A DNA stretch of 64,000 nucleotides from Cellulomonas carbonis (GCF_014636275.1 NZ_BMEB01000002.1:744001-808000); one strand, 5' to 3'; counted from the stretch's first letter, positions 33,815 to 42,641 are shown. Numbers and translations: made by a program. The notes: generated by a model not told the origin, from the sequence alone.

Positions 33815-36766
33815 GTGACCACGACCGCGCCGCACGAGGCGGGGGTCGCAGCCCCGGCCGTCGCGACCCCCGAGCTGCTGCACGAGCTGCGGCGCGCGGT
33901 GCGGGGCGACGTCGACGCCGCGACGCGCCGCCGCGCCGAGTACTCGACCGACGCGTCCAACTACCGCGTCGTCCCGCAGGTCGTCGTCGTCCCGCGCGAC
34001 ACCGACGACCTGCTCGCCGTCGCCGAGGTCGCCCGCACCACCGGGACGCCCCTGACCGTCCGGGGCGGGGGGACCTCGGTCGCGGGCAACGCGATCGGCC
34101 CGGGCATCGTCGTCGACACCTCCCGGCACCTGACCGCGATCGGCGAGATCGACCCCGACGCGCGGACCGCCGTCGTTCAGCCCGGTGTCGTCATGAGCGC
34201 GCTGCAGGCCGCGGCGAAGCCGTTCGGGCTCCGGTTCGGCCCGGACCCGTCGACGCAGAACCGCGCGACCCTCGGCGGGATGATCGGCAACAACGCGTGC
34301 GGTCCGCACGCCGTCGCGTACGGGCGCACCGCGGACAACGTGGTCGCGCTCGACGTCGTCGACGGGCACGGGCGCCGGTTCACCGCGGGGTCCGGTGCGG
34401 GCGCGCTCGACGCCGTCCCCGGGCTCGCGTCGCTCGTCGCCGCGAACCTCCCGACCATCCGCACCGAGCTCGGCCGCTTCGGCCGGCAGGTGTCGGGATA
34501 CTCGCTCGAGCACCTGCTGCCCGAGCGCGGCGGCGACCTGGCGAAGATGCTCGTCGGCACCGAGGGCAGCCTCGTGACGGTCCTGCAGGCCACCGTGAAC
34601 CTCGTGCCCATCGCGGACGCGGCGGTCCTCGTCGTGCTCGGCTACGCGGACATGCCGTCGGCCGCCGACGCGGTCCCGGCCCTCCTCGCCCACGGGCCGC
34701 TCGCGGTCGAGGGCCTCGACGCACGCCTCGTCGACGTCGTGCGTCGGCACCGCGGCGAGGCGCACGTGCCCGCACTGCCCGAGGGCGCCGGCTGGCTCAT
34801 GGTCGAGATGGGCGGCGCGACCCGTGAGGAGGCGCTCGCGCGCGCCGAGGCGATGGTCGCGGACGCGCAGGCGGTGTCGGCACGCGTCGTGCCGCCCGGT
34901 CCCGAGGCGTCGTCGCTGTGGCAGATCCGCGCCGACGGCGCGGGACTCGGCGGGCGGACGCCGTCGGGTGCGCAGGCCTGGCCCGGCTGGGAGGACGCCG
35001 CGGTGCCGCCCGAGCGCCTCGGCGCGTACCTGCGCGACTTCGACGCCCTCATGGCGCGGCACGGCGTCGACGGCCTGCCGTACGGGCACTTCGGCGACGG
35101 GTGCATCCACGTGCGGCTCGACGTCCCGCTCTCGCGCGCCGACGACGTCCCCGGCTTCCGCGCGTTCATGACCGAGGCCGCCGAGCTCGTGACGTCGTAC
35201 GGCGGGTCGCTGTCGGGTGAGCACGGCGACGGCCGGGCGCGCGGCGAGCTGCTCGGGCTCATGTACTCACCGGACGCGATCCGGCTCTTCGGCGAGGTCA
35301 AGGAGCTCTTCGACCCGACCGACGTGCTCAACCCGGGCGTCGTCGTGCGACCGCGGCCCATCGACGCGGACCTGCGCCGCCCGCACGCACGCCCGCTGCC
35401 GAGGGCGACCGGCTTCGCGTTCGCGCACGACGGCGGCGACCTGACGACCGCGGTGCACCGGTGCGTCGGGGTCGGCAAGTGCCGTGCCGACTCGTCGGCG
35501 CAGGGCGGCTTCATGTGCCCCTCCTACCTCGCGACGCGCGACGAGAAGGACTCGACGCGGGGCCGCGCACGCGTGCTGCAGGAGATGGCCAACGGGACGC
35601 TCGTGACGCGCGGACCGGCCTCGCGCGAGGTGCACGAGGTGCTCGACCTGTGCCTGTCGTGCAAGGCGTGCTCGAGCGACTGCCCCGCCGGCGTGGACAT
35701 GGCCCAGTACAAGGCCGAGGTCCTGTACCGCACGTACAAGGGCCGGCTGCGGCCGGTCAACCACTACGCGCTCGGGTGGCTGCCGCGCTGGTCGGCGCTC
35801 GTCGGGCGGCTGCGGCTCGGCCGGGTCGCCAACGCGGTGCTCGGCGTGCGGCCGGTCGCGAAGGCCGTGCTCGCGCTCGGCGGGATGGACACGCGGCGCG
35901 AGATCCCGCGCTTCGCCGAGGTCCCGTTCCGCACGTGGTGGGAGCGGCGGTCCGCCGAGGGCTCGACGCACGCCAACCAGGGTCTCGGTGAGGCCAGCGC
36001 CTCGACCGCGGCGCACGCCACCGGGGGCGTCGACCCGGCACGCCGCGTGGTCCTGTGGTCCGACTCGTTCAGCGACGGGTTCGACCCCGACGTCCCGCGC
36101 GCGATGATCACGGTGCTCCAGGACGCCGGGTACGAGGTGATCGTCCCCGACCGGCCCGCCTGCTGCGGTCTGACGTGGATCAGCACCGGCCAGCTCGACG
36201 GTGCGCGCCGCCGCCTCACCGACCTGCTCGGCGTCCTCGGCCCGTACGCGGTCAACGGCATCCCGATCGTCGGCGTCGAGCCGTCGTGCACCGCGGTGCT
36301 GCGCTCGGACCTGCTCGACCTCCTGCCGGACGACCCGCGCGCGGTCGCCGTCGCGCACGCGACGCGGACGCTCGCCGAGCTGCTGACCGCGCCCGCGCCG
36401 CTCGGCCCCGACGCGTGGGACGTGCCCCGGCTCGACGGCGTCTCGGTCCTCGCGCAGCCGCACTGCCACCAGCACTCGGTCATGGGCTACGACGCCGACC
36501 GCGCGCTCCTGCGCGCGACGGGCGCCGAGGTCACGAGCCTCGCGGGCTGCTGCGGGCTGGCGGGCAACTTCGGCATGGAGCGCGGCCACTACGACGTGTC
36601 GGTCGCGGTGGCCGAGCGCGCGCTCCTCCCGGCGCTGCGCGACGCGGCGCCCGGGACGGTGCTGCTCGCGGACGGCTTCTCGTGCCGCACGCAGGCCGAC
36701 CAGCTCGCGGACGCCCAGGGCGTGCACCTCGCCCAGCTGCTCGCGGACGCGATCGCCCGCCGGTGA
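33815..36766 (+). CDS. FAD-binding and Fe-S fusion dehydrogenase (D-2-hydroxyacid dehydrogenase type)
   Basis: The 983-residue protein fuses a PCMH-type FAD domain (VRGGGTSVAGNAIGPG, GGMIGNNACGP) and an FAD-oxidase C-terminal domain (PYGHFGDGCIHVRLD, GEHGDGRARGELL). A ferredoxin-like region follows from about residue 550 (CVGVGKC, CLSCKACSSDCP), then two CCG-type domains (CCGLTW, CCGLAGNFG). This is the architecture of YdiJ-like D-2-hydroxyglutarate/D-lactate dehydrogenases, which pass electrons to the quinone pool. The exact 2-hydroxyacid is unknown. The start GTG 33815 has a CAGGAT -10 6 nt upstream. The stop overlaps the next gene (GTGA). Confidence 0.9.
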   Translation: MTTTAPHEAGVAAPAVATPELLHELRRAVRGDVDAATRRRAEYSTDASNYRVVPQVVVVPRDTDDLLAVAEVARTTGTPLTVRGGGTSVAGNAIGPGIVVDTSRHLTAIGEIDPDARTAVVQPGVVMSALQAAAKPFGLRFGPDPSTQNRATLGGMIGNNACGPHAVAYGRTADNVVALDVVDGHGRRFTAGSGAGALDAVPGLASLVAANLPTIRTELGRFGRQVSGYSLEHLLPERGGDLAKMLVGTEGSLVTVLQATVNLVPIADAAVLVVLGYADMPSAADAVPALLAHGPLAVEGLDARLVDVVRRHRGEAHVPALPEGAGWLMVEMGGATREEALARAEAMVADAQAVSARVVPPGPEASSLWQIRADGAGLGGRTPSGAQAWPGWEDAAVPPERLGAYLRDFDALMARHGVDGLPYGHFGDGCIHVRLDVPLSRADDVPGFRAFMTEAAELVTSYGGSLSGEHGDGRARGELLGLMYSPDAIRLFGEVKELFDPTDVLNPGVVVRPRPIDADLRRPHARPLPRATGFAFAHDGGDLTTAVHRCVGVGKCRADSSAQGGFMCPSYLATRDEKDSTRGRARVLQEMANGTLVTRGPASREVHEVLDLCLSCKACSSDCPAGVDMAQYKAEVLYRTYKGRLRPVNHYALGWLPRWSALVGRLRLGRVANAVLGVRPVAKAVLALGGMDTRREIPRFAEVPFRTWWERRSAEGSTHANQGLGEASASTAAHATGGVDPARRVVLWSDSFSDGFDPDVPRAMITVLQDAGYEVIVPDRPACCGLTWISTGQLDGARRRLTDLLGVLGPYAVNGIPIVGVEPSCTAVLRSDLLDLLPDDPRAVAVAHATRTLAELLTAPAPLGPDAWDVPRLDGVSVLAQPHCHQHSVMGYDADRALLRATGAEVTSLAGCCGLAGNFGMERGHYDVSVAVAERALLPALRDAAPGTVLLADGFSCRTQADQLADAQGVHLAQLLADAIARR

Positions 36767-37398
36767 CGACCGACCGGTGGGCGGTCACGACCCACGAGTG
36801 GTCGCGCTCGGTCGACGCCGAGCACCTCGGGCGGATCCGTGCCGACCCTGAGCGGTTCGCGCCCGGCGGGGTGCTGCACCTCGTGCTCGAGGTCCTCGCG
36901 TACGCGTCCGAGGAGGCCGACGACCGGGGTGCGGGCCGGTGCGTCGTGCGGCTCCACCGGGACGGGTCGGTCTCCGTCGACGACGACGGTCGCGGGACCG
37001 ACACCCGCCTCGACGAGCACGGGCAGCCCGTCCGCAAGCCCGTCATGTCGACCCGTGACGTGCGCTTCTTCGACACCGCCGACGCGCCGCTCCTGCCCGA
37101 CGGGCACCCGCGACGCGGCATCTCGACCGTCGCCGCGCTCAGCGCGTGGCTCGTCCACACCAACCGGCGCCCCCACGGCTCGTGGTCCCAGCGCTACGAG
37201 CACGGCGTGCCCGTGACGGACCTCGTTCCGCTCGACCCGGACGGCACCACCGGGACATCCGTGCGGCTGCTGCCCGACGCCCGCGTCGTCCCGGGCGGAC
37301 TCCCGACCGGCGCCCCGGACGCGTGGGTGCCGCTGCTGCGCACGTGGCCGACGCTCGTCGTCGACGTGGTCGACGACCGACCCGCCGGCGCGGGCTGA
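36763..37398 (+). CDS. Degenerate GyrB-like GHKL ATPase domain, stand-alone
   Basis: The 211-residue protein aligns along its length with the N-terminal ATPase of GyrB. LHLVLEVLAYASEEA stands for the HHLVxEVVDNSVDEA helix, VRLHRDGSVSVDDDGRG for the Mg/adenine motif (Asp73), and SQRYEHGVPVTDLVPL and GTSVRLLPD for the later strands. The catalytic Glu is kept (Glu43), but the invariant Asn is Tyr47, and the Gly-rich ATP lid is reduced to HPRRGISTVAALS. Transducer completion, TOPRIM and C-terminal domains are absent, so it cannot be a topoisomerase. GTGA overlap couples it to the dehydrogenase. Function unknown. Confidence 0.72.
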   Translation: MTTDRWAVTTHEWSRSVDAEHLGRIRADPERFAPGGVLHLVLEVLAYASEEADDRGAGRCVVRLHRDGSVSVDDDGRGTDTRLDEHGQPVRKPVMSTRDVRFFDTADAPLLPDGHPRRGISTVAALSAWLVHTNRRPHGSWSQRYEHGVPVTDLVPLDPDGTTGTSVRLLPDARVVPGGLPTGAPDAWVPLLRTWPTLVVDVVDDRPAGAG

Positions 37399-37408
37399 GG
37401 GCCGGTCC

Positions 37409-37424
37409 GCCGACGCCCGTCGGC
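37409..37424 (+). terminator. Weak hairpin after the GyrB-like gene
   Basis: GCCGACG and CGTCGGC form a 7-bp pair 11 nt after the stop. It is short and without a U-tract, so the call is tentative. Confidence 0.35.
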
Positions 37425-37531
37425 AGGTCGCGAGGTCCCCGGGATTACCTCGTACGGGCGGTATCGCCCGGTATGTCCGAACCACTACCTTGGGCGACGG
37501 CCCCCCCGCCCCCTGAACATCGGACACACGC

Positions 37532-38569
37532 ATGGTCTCCTCGCGCCCCGAGGGCGCCCGGCAGGTCGCCCTCCAGACACCGGCGTCCGCCGGGCGCGCC
37601 CGTCCCGACGTCGCCGAGCAGCTCGACGCGCTCCTCGGCGAGCACCTCCTCCCGCTGCGTGCGCGTACCCCCGGGCGCGACGACGAGCCGCACCTGCTCG
37701 CGGTCGACGCGTCCGGGCAGCCGGTCGTCGTCGAGGTCGTCGGCCTGCTCGACGAGGAGGCGTGCCTGCGCGCGCTGCGGCACGCCGGCCGGGCGGCGCG
37801 GCTGACCGGTGACGAGCTCGCGGCCCTGTACAGCGCGGGGCCGGAGAGGTTCGCGACGCACCTGGAGGCGTTCCGACGGACCGTCCCCGCGACCGAGCTC
37901 CTCACGCCGTCGCTGCGCTGGGGTGCGCGGCTGCTGCTGGTGTGCTCGGCCATCGCCCCCGGCGTCGTCGACGTGCTCGAGTTCCTCCTGCAGCGCGGCC
38001 ACCAGGTCGAGGTGCTCCAGGTGCGGGTCACCGAGGGGCCCGGCGGGGGGCGGCTGGTCGACGTCGTGCCCGTCGGGCGGTCGGCCGTCCCGCGCGAGCA
38101 GCCGCAGCTCCAGCCGGTCCCGCGGCGCCCGCGCGACCGCCGCGAGCCCGCACCCGAGCGTCCGCGGCCGGTCGTCGTCCCACCCCCGTTCGCCGTCCCG
38201 GTCGGGGCGTCGGGCGTGCGCGGCACCACCTCGGGCGGGATCCCGCTCCAGCAGCCGCCCGCGGACCCGCCCGTGACCGACCCGTACGACGACGAGCCCG
38301 CACCCGACCTGGTCCTCGCCGACCTGGCCGCGCGGCTCGGCGAGGTGACCCGCCTGGTGTGGGCACGCGCACGCCGCGGTGAGGTGCACGAGGCGCTGCT
38401 GCACCCCGACGGCGTCGTCGAGCTCACGGACGGCCGGTGCTTCGCGGACCTGCACAGCGCGACGTACGCGGCGGGCGGCGTCGCCGTCGACGGCTGGCGC
38501 GTGTGGCGCGCGGGGCACGAGGGTGGGCCGACCCTGGCCGAGCTCGTCGACCCGTCGCTCGGGCGCTGA
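37532..38569 (+). CDS. RAMA-domain protein with degenerate nuclease-like N-terminus
   Basis: The 345-residue protein has an N-terminal domain resembling PD-(D/E)XK/NucS-like folds (HLLAVDASGQPVVVEV, Asp59 and Glu68). The expected Lys of the ExK motif is Val, so catalysis is doubtful. A Pro/Arg-rich linker (about 180-260) follows. The C-terminal 65 residues contain GVVELTDGRCFADLHSATYAAGG and DGWRVWRAG, the pattern of RAMA domains associated with restriction and adenine methylases and thought to read modified bases. No methylase or nuclease is adjacent. The start is at ATG 37532; no ribosome binding site or -10 box stands out. Confidence 0.72.
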   Translation: MVSSRPEGARQVALQTPASAGRARPDVAEQLDALLGEHLLPLRARTPGRDDEPHLLAVDASGQPVVVEVVGLLDEEACLRALRHAGRAARLTGDELAALYSAGPERFATHLEAFRRTVPATELLTPSLRWGARLLLVCSAIAPGVVDVLEFLLQRGHQVEVLQVRVTEGPGGGRLVDVVPVGRSAVPREQPQLQPVPRRPRDRREPAPERPRPVVVPPPFAVPVGASGVRGTTSGGIPLQQPPADPPVTDPYDDEPAPDLVLADLAARLGEVTRLVWARARRGEVHEALLHPDGVVELTDGRCFADLHSATYAAGGVAVDGWRVWRAGHEGGPTLAELVDPSLGR

Positions 38570-38570
38570 C

Positions 38571-38611
38571 CGGCCGGACGGCTCAGGGCCCCGCCCGGCC
38601 GACGGCTCAGG
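38571..38611. repeat. Imperfect direct repeat between convergent genes
   Basis: The block CGGCCGGACGGCTCAGG (38571-38587) recurs as CGGCCGACGGCTCAGG (38596-38611). It fills the convergent intergenic gap and includes the stop codon of the minus-strand gene. No clear hairpin is formed. Confidence 0.6.
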
Positions 38612-39590
38612 CCGTGGGCCCCGCCCACCCGTACGCCGCGAGCCACCGGGTGACCTCGGCGTAGTAGCGCTCGCGCACGGGGGCCGGCGACAGCGTGAGG
38701 TCGTGCAGGCCCTTGCGGACGCGCACGACCGTGACCACGGGCCCGAGCAGGACCGCACGCCGCGCGAGGAGGTCGACGTCGAGGACGACGTCCGCCTCGC
38801 GCATCTCCTCGCGCCACCGGGGCGCGATGACGCTGCGGTCCGACGCGGCCATGAGCACCGGGACCCTGAGGTCGAGCCCGCGTGCGACCGCGGCGTGCCC
38901 GGTCAGGATCGCGTGCAGCCACCCGGCCCGGACGGGGAAGAACGGCGTCGGCCGCCAGCGCTGGTCGTAGTCCCACTCGCCGCCGTGCGCCGTGTGCAGC
39001 GTGCGTGCGTAGAAGCCCGGGTCCAGGACGAGGATCGGCGACCGCGGCGCCGTCCGCGCGATCTGCTGCACGACGGGCGCGCTGAGCGTCCGCATGACCG
39101 AGGACCCCGTCAGCTCGAGCCACGGCGTGTTGAGCACGAGACCGCTGACCTGGCCCGGGTGGCGGTCGGCCCACAGCGCCGCGACGAGGCCACCCGTCGA
39201 GTGCGCGACCATCATCACGCTCACCCGGCGGCCGAGGTCGGCGCGGATCCGGGCGAGGGCCAGACCGAGCTCCTCGTCGTACGTCGCGAGGTCGTCGACG
39301 TAGCCGGGCGTCTGGTGCTCGCGCAGGCTCCGGCCGTACTTGCGGAGGTCGATCGCGTAGAACGCGGCACCCTGGCCGTGCCAGTAGCGGGCGAGGCCGA
39401 CGTGGAAGAAGTAGTCGTTCCACCCGTGCACGTACAGGACCGCTCGTGCGGGTCGGACCGGTTCGGGCTCCTCGGGGCGGTACCGGACGAGGGTCGCGAC
39501 CACCTCGCCCTCGTCGTCGTCGGCGAGCGGCAGCGTCAGCGCCTCGAAGTCGGGGCCGAGGACGTCCTGCGCCCACCGCGCGGCTGCCAC
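38607..39590 (-). CDS. Alpha/beta-hydrolase, serine aminopeptidase/lysophospholipase type
   Basis: The 327-residue protein has AVLYVHGWNDYFFHVGLARYWHGQGAAFYAIDLRKYGRS split over the first strands, the nucleophile motif MVAHSTGGLVAALWADRHP and a terminal His in GLHDLTLS. It belongs to the S33-like hydrolases such as monoacylglycerol lipases, so an ester or acyl substrate is likely. The GTG at 39590 is only 7 nt from the stop of the upstream dehydrogenase gene, so both probably share a transcript; the ribosome binding site is weak. Confidence 0.85.
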   Translation of the reverse strand: MAAARWAQDVLGPDFEALTLPLADDDEGEVVATLVRYRPEEPEPVRPARAVLYVHGWNDYFFHVGLARYWHGQGAAFYAIDLRKYGRSLREHQTPGYVDDLATYDEELGLALARIRADLGRRVSVMMVAHSTGGLVAALWADRHPGQVSGLVLNTPWLELTGSSVMRTLSAPVVQQIARTAPRSPILVLDPGFYARTLHTAHGGEWDYDQRWRPTPFFPVRAGWLHAILTGHAAVARGLDLRVPVLMAASDRSVIAPRWREEMREADVVLDVDLLARRAVLLGPVVTVVRVRKGLHDLTLSPAPVRERYYAEVTRWLAAYGWAGPTA

Positions 39591-39597
39591 GGCCCGC

Positions 39598-40569
39598 TCA
39601 GTCGCCGACCGTGACGACGACCTTGCCGACCTGCTCGCCCGACGCGAGGCGCCGGAACCCGTCGTGCACGCGGGTCAGCGGGACGGTGGAGTCGACCACG
39701 GGTCGCACGCCCGTCCGCACGAGCATGCGCAGCAGCGCCTCGAGGTCCTCCTTGTCGCCCATGGTCGCGCCGACGACGGTGAGCTCGGTGAAGAAGATCC
39801 GCTGGAGCTCCATGGGGGAGGCGTCGCCCGTCGTCGCGCCGGCGACCACGATCGTGCCGCCGGGGCGCAGCGACCGCACCGAGTGCGCCCACGTCGCGGC
39901 CCCGACGGTCTCGAGCACGGCGTCGACGCGGAACGGCAGCCGGGCGCCGGGCTCGACGGCGACGCTCGCACCGAGGGACAGCGCGCGGTCGCGCTTGGCG
40001 GCGTCCCGGCTCGTCACGACGACCTCGACGCCCGCCGCGGCGCCGAGCACCACGGCCGCGGTCGCGACGCCGCCGCCCGCTCCCTGCACGAGCACGCGGT
40101 CGCCCGGGCGGGCCGCGGCGCTGCGGAACAGCATCCGGTAGGCGGTGAGCCACGCCGTCGGCAGGCACGCGGCCTCCTCGAACGAGAGCTCGGTCGGCTT
40201 GGCGACGAGGTTCCACGTCGGGACGGCCACCTGCTCCGCGAGCGTCCCGGGGTGCTGCTCGGACAGGATCGAGCGCCGCTCGGTCGGGCCGACGCCGTGC
40301 CCGGTCGCGCCGACGACGGCGTGCACGACGACCTCGCGGCCGTCGGCCGTCACGCCCGCGGCGTCGCAGCCCAGGACCATCGGGAGGCGGTCAGCGGGCA
40401 GGCCCACGCCGCGCAGGGACCACAGGTCGTGGTGGTTCAGGCTCGCGGCCCGCACGTCGACGACGGACCAGTGCTGCGGCGGGTCGGGACGTTCGACGTC
40501 CCGCAGCTCGAGGCCCGAGAGCGGGTCCGCGGGGTCGGTGCGTGCGGCGACGGCGGCGAGCATGGTCAT
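39598..40569 (-). CDS. Zinc-binding dehydrogenase-like (quinone oxidoreductase, MDR) protein
   Basis: The 323-residue medium-chain dehydrogenase has a GroES-like N-terminus (AASLNHHDLWSLRGVGLPADRLPMVLGCDAAGVV-like) and the cofactor site VLVQGAGGGVATAAVVLGAAAGVEVVVTSRD. The fold lacks the structural-zinc Cys cluster, as in quinone oxidoreductases and enoyl reductases. NADPH preference is suggested by the Ser-Arg after the Rossmann strand. The ATG at 40569 has TACGGT ending 6 nt upstream, giving a leaderless mRNA. It is followed closely by the hydrolase gene. Confidence 0.87.
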   Translation of the reverse strand: MTMLAAVAARTDPADPLSGLELRDVERPDPPQHWSVVDVRAASLNHHDLWSLRGVGLPADRLPMVLGCDAAGVTADGREVVVHAVVGATGHGVGPTERRSILSEQHPGTLAEQVAVPTWNLVAKPTELSFEEAACLPTAWLTAYRMLFRSAAARPGDRVLVQGAGGGVATAAVVLGAAAGVEVVVTSRDAAKRDRALSLGASVAVEPGARLPFRVDAVLETVGAATWAHSVRSLRPGGTIVVAGATTGDASPMELQRIFFTELTVVGATMGDKEDLEALLRMLVRTGVRPVVDSTVPLTRVHDGFRRLASGEQVGKVVVTVGD

Positions 40570-40575
40570 GACGCG

Positions 40576-40581
40576 ACCGTA
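40576..40581 (-). promoter_or_regulatory. -10 box TACGGT, leaderless dehydrogenase
   Basis: TACGGT on the minus strand ends 6 nt before the ATG at 40569. Confidence 0.65.
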
Positions 40582-40594
40582 GCCCGTCGTCGCG

Positions 40595-41302
40595 TCACAG
40601 GACGGGCAGGTGGCCCGCGAGCTCGGGCAGCGACTCGGACGTGTGCACGGGGCGCAGCGCGGAGCCGATCGTCGCCGCGTCGACGGGCGTGCGCCCGCAC
40701 GCGAGGCGCACCCAGGCCCGCGGCTCGACGACCTCGAGGCTCCATCCCCCCTCGCCCAGCAGGACCCGCAGGAGCGCGTCGGCGACGACGGCGAGCGCCT
40801 CGTCGAGCACCACGTCACCCGGTGCGTGGGGGAGCGAGCGGTCGAGGTCGTCGCCGTGCACGACGAGCTCGAGGAGCCGCGTGAGCGCGAGGTCCGACAG
40901 CAGCAGCGGTGCGACGCGGGCCTGCACGACCGGGTCGGGGCCCGTCGCGCGCAGGTCGTGCAGCTGGGTGAACGCGCTCTCGGCCACGCGGTCGAGCGCG
41001 GCGAGGGGGTCGTCGGAGATCTGGGCGGCGAGCGCGCGCGTCGCCTCGTCGATGCTCTCCGCGCGCGGCGCGTAGGTCGCGAGGTAGTCGCCGAGGGGCA
41101 CGGGGGCGACGCCGGCCGGTGCGGGCTGCGTCACGGCGAGCGCCTCGAGCGAGCGGCCGAGGTGCGCGACGAGGTCGGCGACGCGCCACCCGGGCAGGAC
41201 GCTCGGCGCCTGCGTCGAGTCCAGGTCGAGCTCGTCGAGCCACTCGCGCAGCCGCAGCCACTGGGCGCGGAGCAGACGGTCGGTGGTCGCCAGGTCGGTC
41301 AT
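40595..41302 (-). CDS. Maleylpyruvate isomerase/DinB-type mycothiol-associated protein
   Basis: The 235-residue protein starts with a helix-rich domain containing DSTQAPSVLPGWRVADLVAHLGRSLEAL and a second conserved helix ALTRLLELVVHGDDLDRSLP. These resemble the maleylpyruvate isomerase N-terminal (mycothiol-dependent enzyme) family and its TIGR03083-like relatives. The metal-ligand histidines HLG and HGDD are present, but the substrate is unknown. The ATG at 41302 is chosen because TAGCAT ends 7 nt before it; the upstream in-frame start at 41311 would lie at the -10 box. Confidence 0.8.
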   Translation of the reverse strand: MTDLATTDRLLRAQWLRLREWLDELDLDSTQAPSVLPGWRVADLVAHLGRSLEALAVTQPAPAGVAPVPLGDYLATYAPRAESIDEATRALAAQISDDPLAALDRVAESAFTQLHDLRATGPDPVVQARVAPLLLSDLALTRLLELVVHGDDLDRSLPHAPGDVVLDEALAVVADALLRVLLGEGGWSLEVVEPRAWVRLACGRTPVDAATIGSALRPVHTSESLPELAGHLPVL

Positions 41303-41309
41303 GGCCGCC

Positions 41310-41315
41310 ATGCTA
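41310..41315 (-). promoter_or_regulatory. -10 box TAGCAT, leaderless DinB-type gene
   Basis: TAGCAT on the minus strand ends 7 nt before the ATG at 41302. A GCCGCG/CGCGGC mini-hairpin at 41321-41336 lies just upstream and may end the metX transcript. Confidence 0.6.
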
Positions 41316-41363
41316 GGGAGGCCGCGCCGACGCGGCGCCCGCTCGTCCCGGCCCCGTCGCGGC

Positions 41364-42641
41364 TCAGCCGAGGAAGTCGCGGACGAGCGTGCCGACCTGC
41401 TCGGCCTCGATGAGGAACCCGTCGTGCCCGAAGTCCGACCGGATGAGGTGCATCCCGTCGCAGCCCGGCAGCCCGGCCGCCATGCGCTCGGACTGCTCGG
41501 GCAGGTAGAGGCGGTCCGTGTCGACCGCGACCACGAGCGCGCGCCCGGTCACGGTGCCGAGCGCCTCCTCGACCCCGCCCCGACCGCGGCCGACGTCGTG
41601 CGAGAGCATCGACTCGGTCAGCACGAGGTAGGAGTTGGCGTCGAACCGGCGCGCGAGCTTCCCGGCGTGGTGGTCGAGGTAGGACTGGACGGCGTACCGG
41701 CCGCCCCCGCCGAGGGGCTCCTCGACGTCCTGCGCGTCACGGCCGAAGCGCACGTCCAGCTCGCGCGGGCTGCGGTACGTCGTGTGCGCGATCTGGCGCG
41801 CGATCCCGAGGCCGATGTGCGGGCCGGCCCCCTCGGGCAGGTCGTAGTAGTCCCCGCCGTTCCAGCCCGGGTCCGAGCGGATCGCCTCGAGCTGGGGGTG
41901 CGCCCACGCGATCTGGTCGCCCGACGACTGCGCCGTGGTCGCGATCGCGGCGAGCGCGCGCACGCGCTCGGGGGCCGTGACGGCCCACTCGAGGACCCGC
42001 ATGCCGCCCATGGACGCGCCGACGACGAGCGCCCACGAGTCGATCCCGAGCGCGTCCGCGACGGCGATCTCGGCCGCGACCTGGTCGCGCGTCGTGACGA
42101 ACGGGAACCGCCCGCCCCACGGGCGCCCGTCGGGGCCCGTCGACGCGGGACCCGTCGTGCCCTGGCAGCCGCCGAGCACGTTCGGCGCGACGACGAACCA
42201 GCGGTCGGTGTCGATCGGCCGACCGGGTCCGACGAGCGAGTCCCACCACCCGGCGGTCGGGTGGCCGGGCCCGGCCGGGCCGGTCACGTGCGAGTCGCCG
42301 GTGAGCGCGTGCAGGACGAGGACGGCGTTGTCGCCCGACGGCGACAGCTCGCCCCACGTCTCGTACGCGACCCGGACCGGCAGCGTCACGCCGCACTCGA
42401 GGGTCAGGTCGCCGATGTCGACGAACTGCCGGCGACCGACCGGGTCGCCCTCCCGCCAGGCCGCGCTCGCGGGCACCGCGGGACCGGCCGCCCACACGGG
42501 CGCGCGCCGGCCGGCGACGGGCGCCGTCGGGGCGGGAGCGGTGTCGGTCTGCACGACGTGCCAACCTACGGCGCTCGCCCGGCGTCGGCCCGGCGTGTCC
42601 ACCTCGGTGGGTGTGCGCGGCCTGGGGGAGGGCGACGACAT
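41364..42641 (-). CDS. metX: Homoserine O-acetyltransferase MetX
   Basis: The 425-residue alpha/beta-fold acyltransferase transfers acetyl from acetyl-CoA to homoserine, feeding MetY. Visible are VLVLHALTGDSHVTGPAG, NVLGGCQGTTGP, the nucleophile VVGASMGGMRVLEWA and the C-terminal DFGHDGFLIE. The ATG at 42641 overlaps the metY stop (TGATG) after AAGGGGG. However, a TAGGTT -10 box 8 nt before an in-frame GTG at 42554 suggests an alternative leaderless start giving 396 residues, closer to usual family length. The extra 29 residues are Pro/Arg-rich. Confidence 0.92.
   Translation of the reverse strand: MSSPSPRPRTPTEVDTPGRRRASAVGWHVVQTDTAPAPTAPVAGRRAPVWAAGPAVPASAAWREGDPVGRRQFVDIGDLTLECGVTLPVRVAYETWGELSPSGDNAVLVLHALTGDSHVTGPAGPGHPTAGWWDSLVGPGRPIDTDRWFVVAPNVLGGCQGTTGPASTGPDGRPWGGRFPFVTTRDQVAAEIAVADALGIDSWALVVGASMGGMRVLEWAVTAPERVRALAAIATTAQSSGDQIAWAHPQLEAIRSDPGWNGGDYYDLPEGAGPHIGLGIARQIAHTTYRSPRELDVRFGRDAQDVEEPLGGGGRYAVQSYLDHHAGKLARRFDANSYLVLTESMLSHDVGRGRGGVEEALGTVTGRALVVAVDTDRLYLPEQSERMAAGLPGCDGMHLIRSDFGHDGFLIEAEQVGTLVRDFLG

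Noticed and set aside
36763..37398. Broken gyrB or parE pseudogene
   Set aside because: The frame is intact, overlaps its upstream gene by GTGA and has no TOPRIM remnants downstream; a specialised or degenerate domain protein is more likely.
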